DNA of 64,000 bases from Erpobdella octoculata (lineage: Eukaryota > Annelida > Clitellata > Hirudinida > Erpobdellidae), in NCBI GenBank assembly GCA_963978895.1, contig OZ022244.1:24758062-24822061 (forward strand), in the 5' to 3' direction. Every line of letters begins with the position of its first letter. The stretch's first letter is position 1. Positions 11,427-22,942 of this stretch are shown in pieces. The position numbers and the translations under genes were made by a program. Under the pieces are notes generated by a model. The model did no database searches, had not been told where the DNA came from, and worked only from the letters and a program-made list of their open reading frames with translations.

Positions 11427-14400
11427 TTAACTGACATTTTCCCTGCTGGTCGCATTGGAATGTTTCTTCAGACTGTCGAGTTTCTTCGCTTCGTCTGCCG
11501 ACTGGAAATCCGTCTCGAATGTTTTCTTTCTGAATTCGTGGAGAAGCGGAAAGATGTGACCCTCGGTCGAAAAGATGTACTTGTCCGAATTCTGGTTGAA
11601 GTGGTTGTCTTCGTCGAAGAGCTGTACGGAAAAACAATATTCGTGCGTACGTGAATCCGGAGGAGACGTTAAAAGCATAACTACGATTTCGTATAACTCA
11701 CCAAATAAAGATACTTGCACGTTTCACTGAGGAAGAAACTTTCCATGCGATCCTCCAACTCGTTTGTGGACACGTCATGTCTCGTTGCAAATCCACATCT
11801 GTAAAGAAACAAATTTAAGCTAGAATTATTACTATTATTATTATCACTGATATCATTGTGTGTTTTCTAATATGATTCGTGCATTTAATATACCGTTTAA
11901 TAAGCGCTTATATATAGTTAATATATAATTAACTTCAAAGTTCTCCGTCAGGCACCTGCAGCCATTATTATGTCCTCGAGATACAGGTTACCATATATTA
12001 ATACATGTCACTATGTATTGATACAAGTTGACATGTATTCATTCAAGAAGCACGAATTGATTAGGGAGTTATTAGGGAGTTATGGAAATGTTGTTACATA
12101 TAACCAATTGACTGGAATTGAGTAACATTTGTAATGTAATTTATCTCACTGCAATACTTTCATCTATTACTAACTCAATGGCCAATATAATTAAGCCTTG
12201 TCAGTTCAAAATAAATTATCCGAATATTAAACCAATCTAAAAAAAATAGTGTAGTCACTACATCTTTAAGCTGTTTATAACATAATTAAAGATGCCTTAT
12301 TAACAATTATATAGCTGAAAATCCATGATAATTTTTATCCTACAATTACATGACACATTCCAGCATTACTTACCATATCAATTAAAATTAAATGAATGAA
12401 AATGAAATAAAAATTAAGGCTGTACCGATATGACTTTTTGCTGATTATGCCGATACCGCGTATAGCCGATTATTAAAATTGCCGATACCGATTACGATGC
12501 CGATTATTTTATAATTACTATTTCTTTAGTGAAAATGCTTCATCCGAAACATACCGCCATAATACAAGCGTGTGTTTTCCTGCTTGCGTGCGCTAGCCGT
12601 GATAATTCAACCAACGTTCACACAACCATAGAACAATAATTATTTATTAAAAATCCAGAAAATTTTGTCAAGTCATTCAATGTTGAAACTAATTATAGTA
12701 TTGAAAAGAATAAAATAATAATCCAGTAGTTAATTCTAAACTAATAAAAATACAAAATGGATAAAAATTTATATTGAAGATAGCTACAGTTCAAGAGTTA
12801 ATAAAATAATCAAAGCCAAGTTGAGGTAAGTTATATTTAAGTAATAATAACATTTCTCCCTTCTCGGCGAGCAACGATCCACGCCGATCCGAAAAAATTT
12901 CTCCAGCGCCTTTGAAGAGCTGCTCACTTGGCACGCTGGAAGCTGGTGCAGATAAATAGCGTCTAGCTAGCTTCGCTAAATAGGGATACTGAAACCTGTG
13001 AAGGTTCCACCAACTATACATGTCTTCCTCACGTGGCAACGGAGGGGCTACCAGATAAAGCTCCAGCATGGCGTCAACCGCATCATTGCCTTGGGTAGTG
13101 GTAGTTTCATTTGCAGTTCCAACAGGTTCATCACAAGTCCCAGAGGCGCGATGTAGATGGACCAGTGCCATTTGTTTCGGTTTCAATCTTTCTTTTTTTG
13201 GTCGGAGGCGGCTCTTGCTGTTCGGCAGACGCAACTTTGACACATACGCATAATCGGCGCCGATTATTTTTGCCGATAACCGATTATGCCGATATGTCAA
13301 TAATCGGCGCCGATTATGCGTACGCCGATTAATCAGGCCCAGCCTTAATAAAAATTTGACAATATTTAACACGGCATTAGTCAACAGTTAGACTTCAAGG
13401 CCACAGAACAAGTGCATTTTTAATTCTCTTTTTTTTGTTCATCAATTAAACACTATTTTAAAAAAAGTCAAATTACTTACTCTACTTTGCAGTGTTTCTT
13501 GAGACTTTGAAGAATGTTGTAACCAACGTGAAGATAGAACGGATTTTTCGTGGCCCTGTACAGATAGTACGTCGACTCGACGAATTCGGGTCGGAGCGGA
13601 TAAAACGACACTTCGGGCACGTGGAGCAGCCAGTTGTACCTCTCCGGCAGTGAGCCGAATCTCTGCCACAGGGCGTAGAAGAAGGCGTGCGAACATATGG
13701 CCTCCTCGACATCACCTGCTAGTACCTGGTTGAAAGAAAGCAGTAAAAGACATTCAAGTCTTTTATGACATTTAAATGTGATTAAAATAACAACTACCTG
13801 AAAAGCCAATTTCATCGTAAATCTCATTTATAATGCATACAGATTTATACGCTAGGAGCTTCAACCCAAACACCACCCCTTTCATTACATTATAACTGCT
13901 GAACTGCACAGTGTACACCTACATATAATTATAACTGTAGACAACTCATTTCATTACATTATAACTGCTGAACTGAACAGAGTACAGCTACAATTAAATA
14001 ATTACTAGAGATAGCCCGTCAGAAATTACAGATTTTTTTAAATATCATTCTGTGATTGCCGTGCCACTCAACAGCATTAAGAGAAGTTATAACTTACATA
14101 CATACAGACAAACAGACATCAGAAACTATGTTGATAACTGTACATTTCATTACATTATAACTGTACATCACTGATTTCATTACATTATAACTGGACATCA
14201 CTGATTTCATTACATTATAACTGTACATCACTGATTTCATTACATTATAACTGTACATTTCATTACATTATAACTGTACATTTCATACATTATAACTGTA
14301 CATTTCATTACATTATAACTGTACATTTCATTACATTATAACTGTACATTTCATTACATTATAACTGTACATTTCATTACATTATAACTGTAAATCACTG

Positions 14401-17400
14401 ATTTCATTACATTATAACTATATGCCACAGATTAAATTATATAACAACTTTGGCAATGTCTTTAATTACATATTTCCTTACATAATAACTGTACACAATT
14501 CAAGCCAATACATTACAACTGCCAACCTGTACACCACTCCAGGCAGCTTGCAAGGAGTCTACCCAATTATTAATCATCTTTCCATTCTCCATGTTAACGT
14601 TGATGTATAACGGTGGAAAGCCTGAACCTAAGTTACAATCTTTACGTCTGTAATAAAAAAAATTATATTTTATAAGAAGTTTTTAAAATAACTAGAACAG
14701 AAAAATAACAATATTATTGAGATACGAACGAGATATCAATCACGTACCCGTGTCTCATGTGCTGTTTTATTGCTTCATAAACCTCATAGAACTTTTCTTG
14801 GTCACTTTTGTCACCAAAAACTATAAATGACTGAAAAAATAAATTTTTTAATATAAAAAAAATACAAAATCAAAATTCGAAATTTAATAAAAAAAACCTC
14901 ACTTAAACACTGTGGTAACCGCATACCCCACACTCCCAATCCATCAATCAGACCTCTTAATGATTTTTATCTAAATAATTATGCGAACTTTTAAACTCTA
15001 TGATGGAGAAAATGAAAAAGTCTTACATTCAACAAAATAAACGGATGTCATCCGATAGTGGAAAAATGACCATTTCGGTAACAGCTTTTTGGATGCTGGG
15101 AAAACACAAATTCAGAAAATTATCTTGGAAAAAAATATCTATTTAAAAAAGAAACGGTATAAAAAGATGGAAGCTAAAAGATGATACACTTTAGTAAAGA
15201 GGGCTTCAATAGTGGTTATACACTATTCTAGATGGAAATTCTATCGTGATGCAAAACGGCAAAGAGCATCGCTAACAAAGCAGTCAGAGTGGTCTTAAAA
15301 AAATAGCAATCATGATTGATTTAATTATATTTTATTTCTTAAACATCGGTTTTGTAAGTTCAATGGCGTGCGATAAATAACAGACCTCATCTGCCTACCC
15401 TGATCAATTTAACCTAATTAATTCTATAGAAGAAAACTTCTACAGATGAAAATATGGAGTACCACTATTCTCAGAAAATGTGATGGAGTAAAATTTTATG
15501 CATATAAAATAAGCAGCAACCACACTTTGAAAACTTTTAATAAAATTGCAAAATTCCTCGTGTTAAATTGAAGGGACTTCAGCTCATCTTTGTTAATGCA
15601 TTAAAATGCTTAGCTTTCTACAATTTTATTAATTTATAAATACTTAGGATTTAAACATAGTTTTGTAATTCTAGAATTTTACAATTAATATTTTACTATT
15701 AAAAGAAACTGTAATTCTTTTGTTTAAAATGTCCATATTGAAAATTCAATTAATTCATTATTCACATTTAACAGTAGTTGAGAGGCATTTTTTTTATATC
15801 ACAATGCCAAGTTTCTGAGGTGTTTCATCACCAGCCAGCCAAAGTGTATTTATTAAACTCTCTTTTTAGAAACAAGTTTCCGAAAACGCGCTAAAAAAAC
15901 ATGATAAAATCACCTTAAGTAGATATTCATAGAATGAATCGAGCCCTGCACCGAGGCCGCTCATGAAACCAACCCATTCTCCTGTTTGGATGTTTATGAC
16001 GTTCCCTGTGGAACAGATTTTTTTTTATAATTAAATCAAGTGCAGATCAATTGTAATTTATAAACATCGAAATTGTTTAATTTTATAAAATCACTGATGA
16101 ACTGAAGAAATTACATTTCACTGAAGAAATTACATTTCACTGAAGAAATTACATTTCACTGAAGAAATTACATTTTAATAAAGCAATTACATTTTACTGA
16201 AGCAATTACATTTTACTGAAGCAATTACATTTTACTAGGAACTCTAATAAACAAGCTAATGAAAATGTATTGTAAAAATGTTTTTATAGTGAGAAAATTA
16301 TTTTTTAAAAAAGTTTGAAATGCAATCCAACCCACCAAAGAGTCCCGTCTTTTTATTGCGATACGACCAAAGTTTTTCGACGGATTGCTTGGCAACTCTG
16401 TCATAGATCGGATCGCCCAATAAGTGACTCAAAATTCCGAATTCTAATCTCAGTGTTCCCGCACCGGCTGTACACGTCTCGTTGACAGAATTGTGTGGAA
16501 CTCCTGTTTTCAGATTCACCTGGAAACCATAGAATGCATTAATTAATTAATGGAATGAGACACATAGAAAATGATTTTACTCGATAAGTTTTCGATAAAA
16601 TGAGCTACTAGGGAGCGAGTGAGACTTGAACAATGAACCTTTGCATTCACATCTCTATCTCTACCATGGCTATCCTAGCATCAAATCAACCGATTTAGTT
16701 TCTATTTGTATGTAAAGTAATAGCAAATGATGAGCTTAATTTTAAAAAATAATAATATTATTATATTGATTACAGTCATTGCTTCGAAGAATATAAGTAT
16801 GATGTGTGTTTTATCTCACAACTATTTAAATGAAAACCTAATTTTAACCAGGATGTTGAATCGAAAATTAAAAAATCTGGGCAGTTTTTGCATCCTGTAT
16901 TCCTATGTCAACACATTTAGCTAATTGTGGACTACTGTGTAGCTTTGAATAACAACTAGGTTTTACTGCTTGCTACATCGTTTCCAGAACCACATCTTAC
17001 TTTTGAATAAACATAAGATGTTCAATGAAAAACAATGAATGAAAGAATAAACTGAAATTGAAATATGCCTAGAAACTAACTATGTCGATTGTTATTATTT
17101 AATTTTAAAAAATTCCAAGAAAATTCAGCTATGTAATTTTACCAAGCTGAACTAAAAAAGTAAAACAAGATGGCAAAATATAAAAGCACATTAATTATAA
17201 ATAAAAAGAATCAGACAAACCCGAGGATGGGGAATTCCTGTGGCGGTGTTGTCAAAAGCGGAGAGGAGTCTTACGGCCAGATCGTGAGCCAGGGTAAGGA
17301 GTTCGCCGCTGTAGGAAGTGAGAGGATATAATTCACCTAGTGGTTGACTTGGGTCGGTAATCAACAAGTGTGCTGAGAGTAGGGCTCCTAGTACCCTTGA

Positions 17401-19060
17401 AAAGTAAATTATGAACTTTAAAATGAATTCAAAACTTGAAATCAACCTATAATAAATAAAAAACATAACACATTAAAAAACAAAATGTTGTATACAAAAT
17501 AACGATGAAGATCAATAGAACTAAAAGTGGAGGCCACAACTTCTTAAAATATCCAAACGTCATTATTTTACTTGTCTGTACAAATTATACAAACTTCTGA
17601 ACAAAAAGCAAAAACTTTTATTATCCAAATTGTGAATAACCAATTAATTTTTTTTTAAATTTCTATGGATACTTTTGCTCCAACAGTTGAGGCTTCAGAT
17701 AGACCAAGTGCACAGTGAATTTCTCAATTTACATACATAATTTATAAGAATTTTTATTCCTTTACCAAAAAAATCAACAACCTTATATTTGCTTCAAAAA
17801 GTTGAACTGTGACAGATTTGTCGAATGAAACGTTGTTTAATACTAGTCGTACAGCATTTTGAAACTCCGTTATGTTGCCCAAGACCTACAAATGTTGAGA
17901 ATAGTATTTTCCAATAAATAATTTTTAAAAATCAAATGAAAAAATAATTATAAAAAATTACAAATTATAAAAAGTGACTAGCACTATGAACTATAAGCAG
18001 AAGTACTAACAACTAGAGTATCCAAACTGTCGATCAAAGTTAGTGCATAATCTCCCAAGACATCATTAATGTTTATATTTGATCTAAAGAACAAACATGC
18101 AATTAAATTTTTTTACAAACTAATTCTAAAACAAATAAGCAGAATGCGAATAAAACACATATAATATTTTTAAAAAGTACAAAAGTCTTCGTTTTATGTC
18201 GATGGGACTTCAGCACATTTTGACTACTGCATTAAAATGCTTAGCTTTTTTTTTATTTTATAAATGCTTACGACTTAAGAACAGATTAGTAAGTTTTACA
18301 ATTTAAATTTTTTAAATATTTCTTGCTGTTTCTGTACATTGCTGTCAACATTGAGCTAGTCGCTAAAAGTTAATCGCAAAATAAATCTCAAACATCTTTT
18401 AAAATGGTCATTGTCGGTTTTTTATTTTAATTATGTCGGTTTTATAATTTAATTAACTAATGTTACTGATATTTTAAATTTGTCATTATTTGCTTTAAAC
18501 AGTAGCTGAGAGGCAAATATTTGTTTTGTACCTAAGAAACAAATAACAGTTGAGAAAAATATAAAAAAATCGCCTCTGGAATAACTTTGTAGCACAGATG
18601 TAATGCAAAAAATCCAAACTCTCAGACTTTTTGGGAAAAGGTTTCCAAAAATGCAATAAAAAAAACTTGTATTAAAAAATAACACAAGTCGTTAGATCGG
18701 ACAAAATACAAGCCAGCGAATCAAGAAAGTTATTAAATTGTAATTTTTAAAGTTTAAACAAGCAAAATTTCTCTGAAGTACGGATATTGTTACTAACGGA
18801 TTGTCATGATCTGGACCTCTTCCTGTACAATGAATTGGATCTAATTCGTCTTTTGGAAATGCGTATTTCATGTAGTTGTCATAACCGAAATTAAACATCT
18901 GTCTGCTTTCTTCCATTGCTTCCTGTCGTTTTGAAGCAGAAAATGACCCATATTTTGTTTCGTGCTGGTCAAAAGATGAAAATCTTTCAAAAGAAAGACA
19001 AAAAACTGAAGGTACAGATAGGAACAATAAAATAAACAATTCGCACATAAAACAAATCAT
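11427..19060 (-). CDS. EDEM1: EDEM1-type ER degradation-enhancing alpha-mannosidase, complete, 11 exons
   Basis: A GH47 family protein of the ER lumen that trims or recognises mannose on misfolded glycoproteins and routes them to ER-associated degradation. Exons: 19060-18798, 18085-18013, 17885-17782, 17395-17221, 16519-16336, 16005-15914, 14830-14748, 14647-14527, 13725-13481, 11798-11702, 11621-11427. All junctions are GT-AG with consistent phase; total 1632 nt, 543 residues. A hydrophobic signal peptide (about 1-22) precedes the mannosidase domain, with [23 protein letters not shown] (Glu143), [14 protein letters not shown] (Asp289), LRPEFVEST (Glu412) and the near-terminal FSTEGH (Thr498), the expected acidic and calcium-site residues. 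It matches EDEM1 better than EDEM2 or EDEM3 and lacks the long N-terminal extension of mammalian EDEM1. No frameshift or stop was found. Confidence 0.95.
12415..13347 (-). mobile_element. internally deleted hAT transposon in EDEM1 intron 9
   Basis: The 933-bp element has ends TAAGGCTG...CAGCCTTA and is flanked by a perfect 8-bp duplication, ATAAAAAT (12407-12414 and 13348-13355), the hAT signature. Both subterminal regions carry repeated CCGATTATGCCGAT-type motifs in both orientations, likely transposase binding sites. It retains only the C-terminal part of a transposase on the minus strand. It lies in an intron with intact splice sites around it. Confidence 0.9.
12791..13290 (-). pseudogene. 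hAT transposase C-terminal fragment (dimerisation domain)
   Basis: The frame ending at 12791 encodes the hAT C-terminal dimerisation region: [20 protein letters not shown], then [19 protein letters not shown], then [20 protein letters not shown]. In intact hATs this follows a zinc-finger BED and RNase H-like core, both absent here. The N-terminal part of the frame runs into the subterminal repeats and is not a real protein start, so this is a relic. Confidence 0.85.
14005..14130 (-). mobile_element. Helitron-like 3' end in EDEM1 intron 8
   Basis: Read on the minus strand: a short TATG-type run, TTATAACTTCTCTTAATGC, a GTGGCACGGCAATCACAG block, a degenerate hairpin ending TGACGGGCTATCTCTAG and a following T. 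It matches the ends at 7400-7515 and 21318-21438. The 5' end was not found. Confidence 0.6.
14131..14425. repeat. minisatellite in EDEM1 intron 8
   Basis: Tandem copies of TTTCATTACATTATAACTG followed by either TACA or TACATCACTGA, giving two alternating unit lengths (roughly 23 and 31 bp). Isolated copies continue to about 13890 on the left. The motif contains no ORF. Confidence 0.9.
16100..16240. repeat. minisatellite in EDEM1 intron 5
   Basis: About seven copies of an 18-20 bp unit, CTGAAGAAATTACATTTCA, drifting to CTGAAGCAATTACATTTTA on the right. Confidence 0.85.
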
Positions 19061-19465
19061 TTCAAATATTATATCCTATATCCTTTGTTTTGAACGATAA
19101 TAAAAATACAAAATCAAAACAAAGAACTAGAAGAATTGATAATGTTGTAAATAGAATATTGCCACGTAATCTCAGCAGGACTTTATTTCTGTGGTAATAT
19201 TTTGGTTGACAAAAGCCAATTACATTTTATATTTATTTATTATTTTGTTTTCACCAGTACTATATAAATTAAATTAAATGGTTAATTTCAATTCAATGTT
19301 TTTCATATTAATAAGTGAAATAAATGAGATTGGTACGAAGACTAGAAGCTTCGTTTATGGCTTCTTTACTAGAAGCGAGACATTCTTATCAGCCTATTCT
19401 TATAAACATTTATGAAAATATAACTGTCACTCTAACAAAACTGCTCTGCTTCTGCTGCTTCATAT

Positions 19466-20854
19466 CAGGAACGTAAATTGGGGGGGGCAGGGGAGGGCAT
19501 TTGCCCCCCCCCCCTGATTTTCAAAATTTGAATTTTTTTACCTAGAGTTTACTATATATTTATTTAATTTTAACTTTACTTAACCTAGTGATGATGCAAT
19601 GCGTATTGGAATCCTTCCGGCGTGTATAGACAATTCGCCCCCCCCTTGATTTCCAAAATTAAAATTTTTTTACTTAGAGTTTACTATATAATATGTTAAT
19701 TTTAACTTTACTTAACCTCGTGATGATTCAATGCGTATTGGAATTCTTTTTGCGTGTGTAGACAATTTTATATCTTAGCTCGATGCTAGATTTACCAATA
19801 ACTGCAGAGTAATAATTTGTGTATCAGTGTTGGTCCAAAGATAAGCTGTTTTCTGTGCCAAAATACAATAAGAGAACTCGTGGAATTTTACCCTATTAGT
19901 GGTATTAATACAATGTTGATTCCCTCACAGCTGTCTACATCAAAGTCATTATTTATTACACAAAAATAAAACAAAATTATACCCACCCCATTTTGGACAT
20001 CTTTTTTACAAATTTCTATTTAGGTTACAATCTCTGTTTGTTTGTGTGTGTGTGTCTTTCTCTGTACGCAAATCTTGCAAGTGAAATTTAACCAGCATTT
20101 TGACTAGCTAGGAAGTTGAAACTTTCAGCACAGCTTTATATTTGATGAAAATACATGATTCAATTTAAAAAAAAAACTTTGAACATCTTTTGCATTTCTA
20201 AATTGAATGTATTTGAAATCAAAGTTTGTGTTGAAAAACTTGTTTTTCCTTTACTTGTTTTACTAATCCTGTACTTGCCCCTGCAATATGATTAAATCAT
20301 TCATCCCCCTTATACCCAGTGGCGCATGGCGAATATAGAATTTTTTGGTGGGGATTTACTTCAGAAATTTTTTATATTCTCTTCCAAAAAGCTGATAACC
20401 GGTAAGGGGTAGTCGTAAGTATTTTTCAAAAATTTTTTCAAAGACTTCTAATTTTTCCTCCCAAAAAAGCTACGGTCGTCTTCTAAAAACAAGGTATTAT
20501 ACCCAAAAAAATTTCAATTGATACTCTGATGGAGGATGCATTTCCCCATCTCTCTCTGCTTGTACCTACGTATTTATATAAATGTAAAAGGTAATGTGTG
20601 TGTGAGAGCATTCGTTTATCACATCCAAGCCGCAGGAGCAATTTTAACAACATTTGGCATGCAGGTAACTTCATTGATAAGAAAATTTTAAAAAATTAAA
20701 AAAAAATCTGTTATTTCTTTGACGTTTCGTTGGCAAAAACGAAAAAAAACTAAGCACAAAAAACCCGGACAACACCGGGTAACCCTGTCAGTAAGCTATA
20801 AAATGGCGGAAAAATTTTGCCCCCCCCCTGGAAAATGCTGAATTTACGTCCCTG
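19466..20854. mobile_element. non-autonomous hAT with 8-bp target duplication
   Basis: Ends are CAGGAACGTAAATT and, reverse-complemented, CAGGGACGTAAATTC, each followed by long runs of G or C. The flanks are a perfect direct repeat CTTCATAT (19458-19465 and 20855-20862). An internal ~150-bp tandem duplication occupies about 19513-19770 (the TAGAGTTTACTATAT and GATGATGCAATGCGTATTGG blocks appear twice). An R2 repeat is inserted at about 20008-20263. No transposase frame. Confidence 0.85.
20008..20263 (+). mobile_element. R2 repeat inserted in the hAT element
   Basis: This block interrupts sequence otherwise continuous in the related copy at 4965-5535: there GACATCCTTTTT passes directly to TAATCCTGTACTTGCC, here the R2 repeat lies between. 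The empty site shows R2 is mobile and sets its boundaries at about TTTACAAATTTCTATTTAGG and TTTACTTGTTTTA. It has no ORF. Confidence 0.75.
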
Positions 20855-21103
20855 CTTCATATCCTTGACTACGTCTTCAACTCTTGCAATTCTAAGAAAG
20901 CTACCTACTCTCCTTGCTGGTCTCGGTCTCGATTGTAGGACATTCCCCCCCGGACATTTCTCCCCCTGATAGATCCTAGGACATCCCCCCGGGCATTTTC
21001 TCTCCCAGGGTAAAACATTCCCCCCTGTTGTAAGATTTTTCCCTGATATGACGTTTTCTCTGACAGATGAAAGTAAATAAAATAATTTAGTAGTATGAAT
21101 TTG

Positions 21104-21260
21104 TGGTTTAGCAAGAGCGGTGGGGCGTTCGCCTGTCGATCGTTTGGTCGGCAGTTCGAGCCTCACCGTCGTTACCTTTGCAATGAATGATCCTTTCTCA
21201 CCTTTGAGCAAAACTTATCTTGATAAAGGCGGGTGCTAAATGTTAGTAAAAAAAAAGACA
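21104..21260 (+). mobile_element. tRNA-derived SINE
   Basis: A tRNA-like head has an A-box-like TTTAGCAAGAGCGGTGGGG and a B box GCAGTTCGAGCCTC about 45 bp later. It is followed by an unrelated body and a short A-rich tail (GTAAAAAAAAAG). The acceptor stem does not close into a functional tRNA, so I call a SINE rather than a tRNA gene. Confidence 0.7.
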
Positions 21261-21317
21261 TTTCACAGTCTACAGAACAGACTATCAACACACATAATTT
21301 ACGATGTCGGTATTCAT

Positions 21318-21438
21318 GCATGTATGTATGTATGTTATAACTTCACGTATCGGTATCGCTGTTAGGTGGCGTTGCAATCACAAAATGATATATAATGATA
21401 TTTTGAAAAGTCTATAATTTTTGACGGGCTTCTTCTAG
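21318..21438 (+). mobile_element. Helitron-like 3' end
   Basis: A short TATG run, then TTATAACTTCACGTATCGG, GTTAGGTGGCGTTGCAATC and TTTTTGACGGGCTTCTTCTAG before a T. Same order as at 7400-7515 and 14005-14110. Confidence 0.65.
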
Positions 21439-22503
21439 TAAACTTATATTCCATGTCAGTGTTGACGTAACATTAAAAAAACTATCATAAAGAATTTGTC
21501 TTTATTTGATGAGTGTAAATCCCGTCTTCAAGTTTGCATCAAGAGGGCTTGCGCTTGCTCACATTGTTCCTTTTCAAAAGTTCCACTTGGACAAATTTCT
21601 CCATCGTGCCACGCTTAATAAAGAAATCATAAAAAAATATTTATTATGGTTTAAAGGCACGTCTGGATTTGCAAGTCAATTCAACTCCGCCTCGCGAACC
21701 AGCTCCAAGTCAGGATAAAAGAGGGAAAAGAGGTAAAATTATGATCCGCGACAGGAAGTATTTTAGTATTTCCATACTGCTAGTTGAGTCTTAAAACACT
21801 CGGTGTAAAAAACTATGAACTACAACAAATGCAAGTTAAAAACAAAGCCACAATTACAATGTCAAGAGATCTAAAAAAAATACTGAAAGTCTCTTAAACT
21901 TAAACTATTCATTTTCATTGCTGGTATTCTTCACAAAACTTTATGGCTCGAATGTAGAACCACAGCGAAATCTTTCAAAAAAAACCTAAGAGTTTGGTCG
22001 CCTATTGGTGAGTTGGTGAGCATCTCAGATCACTTCTAACTGAAGACAATGATGTGCATAGGCGTAGGAGAAGTTTATGCGTGGGGGGGGGGCAAAACTA
22101 GCGTCTGCTCGAAAAAAAATTAAAATTCAATTTTCAAAAACTTTTTTATTTTTCCTCATAAAAAATCTGATGACCGGTGGGTAGTAGTCAGACATAACTT
22201 TTCCAAACCCTTTTTCCATTTTTCCTCCGCTTGTCTGAAAAATTACTCAAACTGGAAGGAACATGCCCCCTTCTCCCTGTTTCCAACATCTTTGATAATG
22301 TGTCAATGTGTCCCAAACGTTGATGTAAAGTGTTACGCGAAGTGGAAAATTTACTCAGCCGCAGCAATCGGTTCGTCATGCGTTTCCGGCTTCACATCTA
22401 AATTTCTATCGTTATCGGCAAATTCAGACTTGATATGAGGGTGGAAAACTTGCATCAATTTCCAGTTCGTTAGCAAGTTTTTTGACTTTTAATAAAACTC
22501 CAA
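21439..22503. other. intergenic repeat fragments, no gene
   Basis: Around 21680-21765 the sequence matches, in inverse orientation, 50205-50300 (CCGCCTCGCGAACCAG against a GCGAGGCGGAG block), so it is a dispersed repeat. Near 22066-22095 a GGCGTAGGAG...GGGGGGGGC start looks like a decayed hAT end. Confidence 0.5.
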
Positions 22504-22942
22504 CAGGGATGTTAAGATTGGTATTGGCTAAATACCAATACACTATTGACAATAACTTTTCGGTATTGGGAATGGTATTGTCAATATTTTTACTGCGGTG
22601 AATTGGTTTGGTATCGCCGATACATTTAAAGCAAAAATTAGACAATACCCAATACCAATATTTTTTATTATTAACAATTGAAATTTGTCAAAATATTCAA
22701 ACTTATAAAATTTATTTTTTTACATTTTGACATTTGTTTTGTTAAATTATTTTCCCCCGTTTAATTGTGCTCCGCTGATCTCTATATATAACTGGATCGC
22801 GCTTAGTCTATTAAATGTATTTAATTTTTCTAGTCTCTCGCTGCCGCCATTTTAGCACCCCATTTCTACCTTGCGAACTAAAAGTTTAAGCAAAAGCAAT
22901 TTTTTAACCTTTCAATTAATAAAATTTAATAATAGGTTGAAG

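Noticed and set aside
14131..14425. CRISPR-like regular repeats
   Set aside because: Eukaryotic intronic minisatellite; spacers are not unique and there are no cas genes.
21104..21175. tRNA gene
   Set aside because: A and B boxes exist but stems do not close and a SINE body and A tail follow.
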